Assembly (NCBI RefSeq): GCF_964204645.1 | Contig: NC_134029.1 | Span: 467,501 to 531,500, forward strand | DNA: 64,000 nt | Origin: Tubulanus polymorphus | Taxonomy: Eukaryota > Nemertea > Palaeonemertea > Tubulaniformes > Tubulanidae | Reading direction: 5' to 3' | In this document: positions 1 to 8,580 of the stretch, one piece after another | Numbering within the stretch: the first letter of the stretch is position 1 | How the letters are laid out: every line of letters begins with the position of its first letter | Notes under the pieces: model-generated | What the model was told of the DNA's origin: nothing | Seen by the model: only the letters and a program-made list of their open reading frames with translations | The model's database searches: none | Position numbers and translations under genes: made by a program

Positions 1-176
1 GAATCATCATTTTTGCACAAATTGATAAACAACTGGATTTGAAGGATATATGTTTGTCGAATATTTCTTCTTCAAAATGAATATTATTTCCTCGCATCAG
101 AAACATTGGATCCCTCAGTTCCCCACTCAGTTTCTCTGCTATGTCGTCTATATATCGATTGTACTGGGTTTCTCCG
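1..176 (-). CDS. Possible internal exon of an unidentified gene (runs off window start)
   Basis: The reverse strand is open for about 58 codons from a candidate acceptor (CTTCACAG at 177-184) to the window edge, in a stretch with otherwise many stops. The predicted peptide begins GETQYNRYIDDIAEKLSGEL and later carries a charged FEEEIF segment and two cysteines. It is hydrophilic with no membrane segment, and I recognise no family. The first base would complete a codon from the previous exon. It could be an exon of the gene that also owns the iGluR-like exon at 6389-6558, since both are on the minus strand, but nothing links them directly. The evidence is only the open frame plus a plausible acceptor. 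Confidence 0.35.
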
Positions 177-877
177 CTGTGAAGGATTTCAAGTTGATGA
201 TTTTAAATCCAGCCTCGTGAGAATGTTTTATAATACGAGCGGTTTTTAGTATTTAATGTTAGACGGATTAAGTTCACATTTAAAGTGGTATTAAATTGCC
301 TGTTACTCATCTACCCCCAGTCATTTCTCGATTAACTCTCAACAATCTGAGTCAGTTATGTTATCAATATAATTATTATGGATTTATGATATTTATTGTG
401 ATAGCTTAGATTCAAACCCCTCCAATTTCAACTTAGTTCTATAACCAATCTAACATCTTAAGATCAGTTTTAAGATTGAAGACCGCTTTTGAGTTTTGAC
501 TATACATCTGGGTTCTGGTCTAACTGTGAAAAAAATCGATTCATACAAAATTTGAGACGTTTTCATAATCTGATAATTGGATGAAATTTCACAGGAATCT
601 TCAATAATTCAAATCTTATCCTTATCTTTCCCGATGAATGCGTGTGACTGCTTGCTTCATACGTGTAACTGGATGCCTGAGTACAGTTTGTATACAGTAT
701 GAAGTCATCGCTATGGATTTTCGAAAGAGCAAACCAGCTAGGATTGATGTTATCCGTGTAATAGTGTTACCTTAGACGAAAAACCGTCAGGGAAACACGA
801 GATCTCCTCTCAGCCTAGAACTATTGATAAAATATCGATCCTTATAAAACATGGAATATAATATGATAGGATGGATT

Positions 878-918
878 CAGGGGCGGGGGGGGGGTGAGTG
901 GGGGAGTGAGGGGGGAGA
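878..918 (+). other. G-rich tract with G-quadruplex potential
   Basis: Several runs of three to nine G within 41 bases, upstream of the first GPCR and inside the duplicated 5' module. A shorter G-rich version is at the same place in unit 3 (about 4515-4545). The open frame on the opposite strand here (proline-rich) is a by-product of the composition. Confidence 0.55.
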
Positions 919-1295
919 TTACGAGTGATCTCGGTATGAGAGATAATGGAGGGATAACAGGATCGGGGCGGGTGTACAAGTCACTAGTCACATTCCGATA
1001 ATGACAGAATTGCATCAGTTTCAACTGATGCAATTCCACAAACAGTTCACTAGATATTTTACTAGTAAAAGTTCTTTGTGTTTTCAGAAAATATAAATGT
1101 ATATATAATTCAGTTATATTTATAATTCAAGCAACAGTTCATAAATCGAAGTGAATTGTGTTAAAATTCTGAGGAATTGATTTTCACTTTGTCTTCGACA
1201 ATAAATTCAGACAATTTCACCTTACACAAATCTTAATAGATACAATAAATAAGGCTTGATTAATATCGATGTGGAAACCTGTTTATTTTGTTCAT

Positions 1296-2249
1296 ATGAT
1301 CATGAATTCTACTCAGATGCAGATTGGTCTCGCGTACAACAGTAACTTGTTACTTATGTCTATAGTGAATAAGTCTGGAATCTACCGTTCTGTATCTATG
1401 GTCATTCTGATCATTTTGTTCCTGTTAGGAGCCTTCGGAAATTCAGCTACTTTCCTGATAATGATAAGTCGCAGATTCCGCATTTTATCTTACGCTTACT
1501 ATCTGATCGTTTTATCAGTCAGTGATCTCACGTTTTGTATCAATTATACACTGATGCCTGTTTTACAGTTTGTTCTCTTGCATCTAAACATCGGTCCAAC
1601 ATTCATGATGAATTCACTGATCAATTGTCAAATCTACGAATTGGTGACAGGTTGTATGGGAGCCAATAGTTCGTGGTTAATAGTAGCGATATCTCTAGAA
1701 CGTGCGGCAGTTGTTCTCTTCCCGTTCACATCTCGTTTGATATGTACACCCAGATTTGCCCGCTGCACCATTGCGATTATTTTTGTAATAAATGCATTTG
1801 TAATTGGTGTTTATGCAGCAGTGATTATGAAGTTTTCTAAAAGTATCGGATGTTACTATGAGATATTTGATCAATTCATGCTTTTTGCCATATATGTTGG
1901 CCACGTTTATTTTCTACCTTTATCCCTGATAATTACATCAAATTCTGTTATAATAGTCCAGTTATTCAAAGGTTCAAAAATAGTTTCGTCCGATCAGAAA
2001 ACTACAAAATCAAAACGTACAACAATAATGCTTGTGACAGTTTCACTCGCATTTGCAATATTTACAGTTCCATCCTCTATTTCTGTATTATTACCAATCT
2101 CACCAAAACAGAAAGAATTTTTCTATGAAATATTCTATCAGTTCCAGGTTTCTAACTATGTGGTAAATTTCTACATATATCTTTTACTAGGACGAGAAAT
2201 TCGAGAATATTTTTACATGAAAATCCACTGTAGAAATTCAGAGAAATAA
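1296..2249 (+). CDS. Orphan class A (rhodopsin-like) GPCR, array copy 1
   Basis: Intronless seven-helix receptor of 317 aa for the plasma membrane. An in-frame ATG lies 27 nt upstream (1269), but in copy 3 the aligned upstream sequence has a TGA, and copies 2 and 3 both begin MIMNSTQMQI, so 1296 is preferred. The N-terminus has an N-glycosylation sequon (NST). TM1 contains GAFGNSATF with the conserved N; TM2 has LSVSD with the conserved D; a Cys precedes TM3. The DRY position reads ERA (SLERAAVVLFP) and the TM7 NPxxY position reads NFYIY, followed by LLLGREIREYF, which resembles the start of helix 8. The family is peptide-receptor-like but too divergent to name a ligand. AATAAA lies about 20 bp after the stop. 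This copy is the most diverged of the three. Confidence 0.85.
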   Translation: MIMNSTQMQIGLAYNSNLLLMSIVNKSGIYRSVSMVILIILFLLGAFGNSATFLIMISRRFRILSYAYYLIVLSVSDLTFCINYTLMPVLQFVLLHLNIGPTFMMNSLINCQIYELVTGCMGANSSWLIVAISLERAAVVLFPFTSRLICTPRFARCTIAIIFVINAFVIGVYAAVIMKFSKSIGCYYEIFDQFMLFAIYVGHVYFLPLSLIITSNSVIIVQLFKGSKIVSSDQKTTKSKRTTIMLVTVSLAFAIFTVPSSISVLLPISPKQKEFFYEIFYQFQVSNYVVNFYIYLLLGREIREYFYMKIHCRNSEK

Positions 2250-2630
2250 ACTTTAATTGTATCAGTTACAAATAAACGATGAAAACTATAGACATTTTGT
2301 GTGTAGTACATTTATTGTAAAGATTGATCCTCACGAATTGTTGTATGTTTACAGTTAGTGAGTCGTTTAATGTGGTTACCAAAAATAAATAACTTACTAA
2401 ATGAAATACAATGTTTACTATAACATAACCTTGATATTGTCAAATTTCTCACCAAGAACTTCAATAATTCTAATCTTATCCTCATCGTTCCCGATAGACT
2501 TTGGGAATTGGATCGAGGGATTACGAGTGATCTCGGTATCGAAGGGATAATGGAAGGAAGGGCAACAGGATCGGGGCGGGAGATATTAACTCTACGCCAT
2601 CTCCTCAACTTTAAAGCATCATCCTTGACG

Positions 2631-2638
2631 TGACGTCA
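2631..2638. promoter_or_regulatory. Perfect CRE (TGACGTCA) upstream of GPCR copy 2
   Basis: Palindromic cAMP-response element in TTGACGTGACGTCACAAAG, about 440 bp before the start codon. The identical block is kept in copy 3 at 4657-4664 and missing from copy 1. CREB/ATF binding is inferred from the motif only. Confidence 0.45.
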
Positions 2639-3077
2639 CAAAGCGCGTCATAATGACCGTCAAGTACAAGTGGCTAGCTGAAGTTCATAGTTACATTCGC
2701 CGGCCAATCTGATGTGTATGTGAACTGTTCATGTTTGACGTCCTGTGAATAAGGCCTATAGTCCCCGACCGTCAGACAATCCACGTTCAGTTCAGTGGAC
2801 ATTTTACGAGTAAAAGTTATTTTTGTTTTCAGAAAATATAAATGTATACATAATTGAGTTACATCTATATCTTACACATTACACATTAAACAAATCGGAG
2901 TGAATTGTGTTAAATTTCTGAGGAATTGATTTTCATTTTGTCTTCAACAATAAATTATAAGTTCAGACAATTTCATCTCTAACAAATGTTGAATAGATAC
3001 AATAAATAAGACTTGATTAATATTGATGACGATATATTTTCAAATTCAATTCCAAACAGGAGAGCTGCTGTTTTCAT

Positions 3078-4031
3078 ATGATCATGAATTCTACTCAGAT
3101 GCAGATTGATCCTTCTTACAACAGTTACTTATTACTCATGTCCGTCGAGAGCAAGTCTGGAATCTACCGTTCTGTATCTATGGTCATTCTGATCATCTTC
3201 TTTCTCCTAGGAGCCTTTGGAAATTCAGCTACTTTCCTGATAATGATAAGTCGCAGATTCCGCAGTTTATCTTACGCTAACTATCTGATCGTTTTATCTC
3301 TCAGTGACTTTGTGTTTTGTATCAGTTTTACACTGATGCCTGTTTTACAGTTTGTTCTCTTGCGTCTTAACACCGGTCCTATATTCATCATGAAGTCAGT
3401 TATCAGTTGCCAAATCTATGATTTTGTGATGTTAACTGTGGCATCTACCAGTTCGTGGTTAATAGTAGCGATATCTCTAGAACGTGCGGCAGTTGTTCTC
3501 TTCCCGTTCACATCTCGTTTGATATGTACACCGACATTCGCTCGAAGTGTCATTGTTATTATTTCTACTATAAATGCATCACTAATTGGTATTCCCCCAA
3601 TCGTAATGATACATTTTTCTGACCAGTTCGTGTGCTATTATGAATTATATCAACAAGTTATATTTTTCAAGCTAATTGTTGTCTACGTTTATTTTCTACC
3701 TTTATCTTTGATTATAACATCAAATACGGTTATAATAATTCAATTATTCAGAGGTTCAAAAATAGTTTCGTCCGATCAGAAAACAGCAAAATCAAAACGT
3801 ACAACAATAATGCTTGTAACAGTTTCGCTCTCATTTGCGACATTTACGCTTCCTTCATCTCTAGCTGTATTCCTTCCAATCTCAATTGAGCTGAGGGAAT
3901 TTCTCTATCAACTATTCCATCAGTTCCAAATGTGTAATTATGTGGTTAATTTTTACATATATCTTTTACTGGGACGAGAAATTCGTGAATATTTCTGTAT
4001 GAAAATCCGCTGTAGAAATTCAGTGAAATAA
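3078..4031 (+). CDS. Orphan class A GPCR, array copy 2
   Basis: Intronless, 317 aa, starting MIMNSTQMQID. Same architecture as copy 1: TM1 GAFGNSATF, TM2 LSLSDF, Cys before TM3, ERAAVVLFP in place of DRY, TM5 VYFLPLSLIITSN, basic third intracellular loop with SSDQKTAKSKRTTIM leading into TM6, and NFYIYLLLGREIREYF ending TM7. Differences from copies 1 and 3 cluster in extracellular loop 2 and the outer parts of TM4-TM5 (for example around residues 165-200) and in the TM6-TM7 loop. Those are the parts usually facing the ligand, while the intracellular loops are nearly unchanged. This fits paralogues sharing a G protein but diverging in ligand preference (inference). The shared 3' UTR carries AAATAAA. 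Confidence 0.87.
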   Translation: MIMNSTQMQIDPSYNSYLLLMSVESKSGIYRSVSMVILIIFFLLGAFGNSATFLIMISRRFRSLSYANYLIVLSLSDFVFCISFTLMPVLQFVLLRLNTGPIFIMKSVISCQIYDFVMLTVASTSSWLIVAISLERAAVVLFPFTSRLICTPTFARSVIVIISTINASLIGIPPIVMIHFSDQFVCYYELYQQVIFFKLIVVYVYFLPLSLIITSNTVIIIQLFRGSKIVSSDQKTAKSKRTTIMLVTVSLSFATFTLPSSLAVFLPISIELREFLYQLFHQFQMCNYVVNFYIYLLLGREIREYFCMKIRCRNSVK

Positions 4032-4656
4032 ACTTCAATTGTATCAGTTACAAATAAACGATGGCAACTATAGACATTTTGTGTGTAATACATTTATTGT
4101 AAAGATTTATCTTTACAAATTGTTGTATGTTTACTGTTAGTGAGTCGTTTAATGATAAAAAATAAATAACTTACTAAATGAAATACAATGTTTACTAATA
4201 ACAAAACCTTGATATTGTCAAATTTCTCACCAAGAACTTCAATAATTCTAATCTTATCCTCATCGTTCCCGATAGACTTTGGGAATTGGATCGTGAATAC
4301 CGCCCATAAAATGTAAGATGTCGTTGGTATAGATTTTTATAGAGACCTAGGATTAATGTTATCCGTATAATAGTGTTACCTAAGACGAAAAACCGGCAGG
4401 GTAACATGAGAGATCTGCAGTGTTTCCTCTCAGCCTCGCTCTGATAACACCTTTGATGAAATATCGATCCTGATATCACATGAAACATGGAATAGAATAT
4501 GATAGGATGAATTCGGGGGGTGAGTGGGGGGAAGAGGGTGGAGGGATTACGAGTGATCTCGGTATCGAAGGGATAATGGAAGGAAGGGCAACAGGATCGG
4601 GGCGGGAGATATTAACTCTACGCCATCTCTTCACCTTTAAAGCATCATCCTTGACG

Positions 4657-4664
4657 TGACGTCA
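4657..4664. promoter_or_regulatory. Perfect CRE (TGACGTCA) upstream of GPCR copy 3
   Basis: Same CRE block as in unit 2, about 380 bp before the start codon of copy 3, within the almost identical duplicated 5' region. Confidence 0.45.
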
Positions 4665-5040
4665 CAAAGCGCGTCATAATGACCGTCAAGTACAAGTGGC
4701 TAGCTGAAGTTCATAGTTACATTCGCCGGCCAATCTGATGTGTATGTGAACTGTTCATGTTTGACGTCCTGTGAATAAGGCCTATAGTCCCCGACCGTCA
4801 GACAATCCACGTTCAGTTCAGTGGACATTTTACGAGTAAAAGTTATTTTTGTTTTCAGAAAATATAAATGTATACATAATTGAGTTACATCTATATCTTA
4901 CACATTACACATTAAACAAATCGGAGTGAATTGTGGTAAATTTCTGAGGAATTGATTTTCATTTTGTCTTCAGACAATTTCATCTCTTACAAATAAGACT
5001 TGATTGAAATCGGATGTGGTGAGCTGTTTATTTTGTTCAT

Positions 5041-5994
5041 ATGATCATGAATTCTACTCAGATGCAGATTGGTCCCGCGTACAACAGTTACTTATTACTC
5101 ATGTCTGTGGAGAACAGGTCTGGAATCTACCGAACTGTATCTATGGTCATTCTAGTCATCTCCTTTCTGTTAGGAGCCTTCGGAAATTTGGCTACTTTCC
5201 TGATAATGCTAAGTCGTAGATTCCGCAGTTTATCTTACGCTAACTATCTGATCGCTTTGTCTATCAGTGATTTGATGGTTTGTATCAGTTTTACACTGAT
5301 GCCTGTTTTACAGTTTGTTCTCTTGCATCTAAACATCGGTCCAATGTTCATGATAAATTCACTGATCAGTTGTCAAATCTATGAGGCTCTGACGAATTCT
5401 ATGGGTTCCAATAGTGCGTGGTTAATAGTAGCGATATCTCTAGAACGTGCGGCAGTTGTTCTCTTCCCGTTCACATCTCGTTTGATATGTACACCGACAT
5501 TCGCTCGAAGCGTCATCGTTTTTATTTTCATTATAAGTACATTGCTAATTGGTATTCCCTCAATAGTATTGATACACCTTTCTGGCCAGTTTGTGTCTTA
5601 TTGTAAAATATTTCACCAACTTAGATTTTTCACCTTTTTAGTTGCCTTCATATATTTTCTACCTTTATCGTTGGTTATTACATCAAATTCTATAATAATA
5701 ATTCAATTATTCAGAGGTTCAAAAATAGTTTCGTCCGATCAGAAAACTGCAAAATCAAAACGTACGACAATAATGCTTGTGACAGTTTCACTCGCATTTG
5801 CAACATTTACATTACCAACTTCTATCACTACATATTTACCAATCTCAATTGAACTGAAGGAATTTCTCTTTGAAATATTCTATCAGTTTCAAGTTTCTAA
5901 TTATACGGTTAATTTCTACATATATCTCTTACTAGGACGAGAAATTCGTGAATTTTTCTGTATGAAAATCCGCTGTAGAAATTCAGTGAAATAA
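5041..5994 (+). CDS. Orphan class A GPCR, array copy 3
   Basis: Intronless, 317 aa, beginning MIMNSTQMQIGPAYNSYLLL. It has the full seven-helix pattern, ERA instead of DRY, NFYIY instead of NPxxY, and a short cytoplasmic tail ending RCRNSVK that is identical to copy 2. Thirty bases upstream an in-frame TGA follows an ATG (ATGTGGTGA), which fixes this start and, by homology, the start of copy 1. The promoter region is nearly identical to unit 2. Overlapping frames at 5004-5219 and 5418-5606 are shadows. An active gene is likely because the frame is intact despite clear amino-acid divergence from copy 2. Confidence 0.87.
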   Translation: MIMNSTQMQIGPAYNSYLLLMSVENRSGIYRTVSMVILVISFLLGAFGNLATFLIMLSRRFRSLSYANYLIALSISDLMVCISFTLMPVLQFVLLHLNIGPMFMINSLISCQIYEALTNSMGSNSAWLIVAISLERAAVVLFPFTSRLICTPTFARSVIVFIFIISTLLIGIPSIVLIHLSGQFVSYCKIFHQLRFFTFLVAFIYFLPLSLVITSNSIIIIQLFRGSKIVSSDQKTAKSKRTTIMLVTVSLAFATFTLPTSITTYLPISIELKEFLFEIFYQFQVSNYTVNFYIYLLLGREIREFFCMKIRCRNSVK

Positions 5995-6227
5995 ACTTCA
6001 ATTGTATCAGTTACAAATAAACGATGGCAACTATAGACATTTTGTGTGCAGTACATTTATCGTAAAGATTGATCTTTACAAATTGTTGTATGTTTACTGT
6101 TAGTGAGTGGTTTAATGTAGTAACTACACTAAATAACGGTAAATTTACTAAATGAAATACGTTGTTTACTTGTAGTTTCGTTTATCCATGACCTAGTTTT
6201 GTTGTGGGTGATCCCGTTTTTCATCGA

Positions 6228-6705
6228 CATACGGTCACCGGCCACGAGTGACCAGTGACCATAACGAGCCCAGTCAGCAAATCCTGATGATACTCGACGG
6301 TGCGACAAGTTGAACAGTTTTATGGGTATCACGAGGTGATCCATTAAACAAACTCTACAAACTCGTTAAAGAATTTAGTATAACTTACTTGCGTTCAGTT
6401 TCCATGATGAAACCCTTATATTGTAAGTCGAGTATCGCTAAAGTTAAAACATCCCTGTATTCAGCATCAATTGGTACAGGAATCCCGTATCTTTTCTCGT
6501 CTAGAGGATGACCAACAACCATCATTTCACAATTCTGAGTCGCTGAATACAGATTTACCTGTAGAATAAGATGAACATAGTTCCCCTGTTGCGGTCACCG
6601 GCCACGAGGAACACCAGTGACCGTAACGACGCCAATCAGCAGGAAATACCAGTACCACCAGAGATCGTACGACAGTTTTTTGGGCATTTTACGAGCAGTT
6701 CATGG
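6228..6705 (+). repeat. Pair of diverged direct repeats bracketing an iGluR exon
   Basis: Copies at about 6228-6340 and 6589-6705 share ACGGTCACCGGCCACGAG or a close variant, then a CAGTGACC block, AGTCAGCA/AATCAGCA and a CGACAGTTTT-like end. They are in the same orientation and directly flank the exon at 6389-6558. This is a dispersed repeat (MITE- or SINE-like) of unknown type. The small minus-strand frame at 6129-6344 lies in it and is not considered coding. Confidence 0.55.
6389..6558 (-). CDS. Isolated exon of an ionotropic glutamate receptor (C-terminal part of the ligand-binding domain)
   Basis: The reverse strand reads CTACAG, then 170 nt of open frame, then GTAAGT. The peptide starts VNLYSATQNCEMMVVG, continues LDEKRYGIPVPIDAEYRDVL and LTLAILDLQYKGF, and ends METER plus AA of a Lys codon. 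It aligns directly with the complete iGluR at 52991-61072 (VNMYTATKLCDTMVVG, HYGIGVPRGAAYRDDL, MAILKLNERGK). The 3' intron is at the same site and phase (after AA of the Lys codon before WW) in both genes. The 5' intron here has no counterpart in that gene. No exon for M1-M3 or M4 was found nearby. Either the gene has very long introns with the GPCR array nested in one of them, or this is a remnant. The frame shows no damage. Confidence 0.75.
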
Positions 6706-7423
6706 AGCAACAACATGACTTAAACAGTGTCATTAGTCATGATAATTGATACTTCAAGCGAGGGACCCGTTTATGCGTCGTTTGTTCAACTGACTGGATA
6801 GCAAGATACAAAATTTCGATAAAATCAAATCTTGATTTATTCATTCTCAGTTTTTAATTCAATTTCGATCAAAGTAGAAATAAAATCATTAAAATCTTGT
6901 TTGCAGTTTTCACTCGAGTCTCAATCCTTTCAACTTAAAAGTTTAATTTTCTGATTAAAGAGATCCTACATTTGACTGTGATCCTAGAATCTCCTCTCAA
7001 CCACCACGACCCTCACTATCTGTCAGACGATCAAAATGTAATCAAAGATGGCCGCTAGTCCGCCACTATCAGATCGTAATTAGGACCAAAGCGATAATCA
7101 AATTTACTCTTGTCTTGTTCTCATCGCTACGTGCGTCTAATCAGAAATCTGGAGATATGTTTTCCATTAGCAATATCGCCGAGCATACCGCGGTAAGTGA
7201 GGTTATTCCGCCGGTTAAAAATTAGTTAAAAGTAAGCCGTCATCGTACGACCTACTCGACTCTCCTCACGCAGTGGTTTCAGGCCATATTCATTAATACA
7301 ATGAGTGTCTATGTCAATATCATTAATACCGGACCAGTCAAATATCATTACTGACTCGTATCCAACCATAGATAAACCGAAACCCATCTGCATCTATCGA
7401 GTCCGTCCATATACAACATAGCA

Positions 7424-7708
7424 CTACCTGCGGGCTGCTGCTGCTACTGCCGCCGCTTCATAGTCTGTGCAAAAATCGATGTAAGCAATCGCGCGTATGT
7501 TGTAAATGGCCCCCAAAGCGCTTACAGACAACAGGGTCGTCGGTACATTCCATTCATCAACCACCAGTAAATCAGTCACTTTCTGATTAGTTTTAACATA
7601 TTCAAACCGACAGTTGAACAGCGCTGAGGCGAACTCTGCGCTGCCGTTGCTGAAATTGATTTGCAGCCGAGCTTGAAAAACTGACACCATAAATTCTACC
7701 GAGCCCAA
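7424..7708 (-). CDS. Possible first coding exon of a minus-strand gene
   Basis: Open reverse-strand frame of 94 codons with higher GC than its surroundings, starting MGSVEFMVSVFQARLQ and including VTDLLVVDEWNVPTTLLSV and an Ala-rich end. It is followed by CGCAG|GTAGTG, usable as a 5' splice site, just before the in-frame stop. There is no signal peptide. The sequence reads like a folded-protein fragment but I do not recognise the family. The adjacent doubled E-box/CCAAT module (7738-7866) lies upstream of this ATG on the minus strand, which supports a transcription start there. It could be chance: the Ala run comes from a CTG/CCG repeat. Confidence 0.35.
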   Translation of the reverse strand: MGSVEFMVSVFQARLQINFSNGSAEFASALFNCRFEYVKTNQKVTDLLVVDEWNVPTTLLSVSALGAIYNIRAIAYIDFCTDYEAAAVAAAARR

Positions 7709-7737
7709 ATCATTCCCTTTTCGAAATATACATACCC

Positions 7738-7866
7738 CACGTGACGCATATACAAAATCCTATTGGCTGCTGTGTACAACAATGTTAGGATATTGTGACG
7801 TTGCTAAGTGTTATACCCCCTCTACAAAACATAGACCACGTGATGTGTATAAGCAAGTCTATTGGC
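7738..7866. promoter_or_regulatory. Doubled E-box + CCAAT promoter-like module
   Basis: Two copies of CACGTG (7738-7743 and 7837-7842), each followed exactly 24 bp later by ATTGGCTGCT (7762 and 7861; the inverse of AGCCAAT), and then ACAATGT or CAACAATGT. The copies are 99 bp apart. Read on the minus strand each is a CCAAT box followed by an E-box, immediately upstream of the possible exon at 7424-7708. Binding by NF-Y and bHLH-ZIP factors is inferred from the motifs. Confidence 0.5.
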
Positions 7867-8504
7867 TGCTCGAGTGCAACAATGTACATTGTAAATCGAG
7901 AAGCTGCTAGGAGACGTGGTATCCCAGCAGCCTCTAGAGTATCCGGTTCGTATTCGAGGTATTTTAGACCGATTAGTGTGTTTATTTAGTTAGCACTTTG
8001 GTAGTTGATCTGTCAGAGCGACTGTGGTGGTGGTAGGGGCTATCAAATTAACACTGGTTGCAGTGAAGTGACATTTCTCTTACTGACACCGGATCTGATA
8101 CCGTTTTTATCCATGGTTTCAGGCAGTTGAATAGATCACCTTATACCGGAGCGTCTATTTGACACACATGGAAACTGTTATTTTACGCTATTTTACGGAA
8201 CACTGACTGTCATTTGACTGTCACGTGAGACGGATTTGTATTTCAATTTTCTTTAATGACGCCTCCATTTTCTGTCACTGCAAAGGAAATTGCTTCCAGC
8301 TAGTTTTGATCTATCTTGGTTTAGTGCGTCATTTTTTGTATAGATATTCAACAGATTTACGAGATTCAAAAAAGTCAAACTAAGCATAGATTCGAACAGG
8401 GAACGTCTTGTACGTTCTAACCCCACTTACATTGCTTCCGGTATGAAAAATTCCCTAAGTCATCGCCTCGTAACCCTTACACCAACCATAGCTTGGCTAT
8501 AACC

Positions 8505-8580
8505 CTAACCCTAGCAGGACTCGAACCTGCGACCCCAAGCATGCCAGTGGAGCGTGCTAACCACTAAACCATAGATCAGT
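8505..8580 (-). repeat. tRNA-derived fragment or SINE remnant
   Basis: The reverse strand has TATGGTTTAGTGGTTAGCAC (A-box and D-arm-like) and a perfect T-arm GCAGG-TTCGAGT-CCTGC (B box). The anticodon stem and the acceptor pairing with TAGGGTT do not form. A pseudo-tRNA or the head of a tRNA-derived SINE is more likely than a functional gene. Confidence 0.5.

Larger units (their letters stand above)
590..6125 (+). repeat. Three tandem segmental duplications, each carrying one GPCR gene
   Basis: Three units of about 1.8-1.9 kb (about 590-2450, 2450-4235 and 4235-6120) share both flanks and coding sequence. Each has a 5' module with TTCAATAATTC and CCCGAT, a GATTACGAGTGATCTCGGTAT block, an AAATATAAATGTATA block 180-240 bp before the start codon, the intronless GPCR, and a shared 3' UTR starting ATTGTATCAGTTACAAATAA. 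Units 2 and 3 are nearly identical over about 2520-2960 and 4550-4975, so they separated most recently or were homogenised by gene conversion. Unit 2 lacks about 220 bp (present at about 4290-4510 in unit 3 and 680-890 in unit 1), so the shared ancestor had it and unit 2 lost it. Confidence 0.9.

Noticed and set aside
1269-1295. Upstream ATG for GPCR copy 1
   Set aside because: The aligned codons in copy 3 contain a stop and copy 2 has unrelated sequence, so it is not a shared start.
1695-1904. Minus-strand frame inside GPCR copy 1
   Set aside because: Antisense shadow; not preserved in copies 2 and 3.
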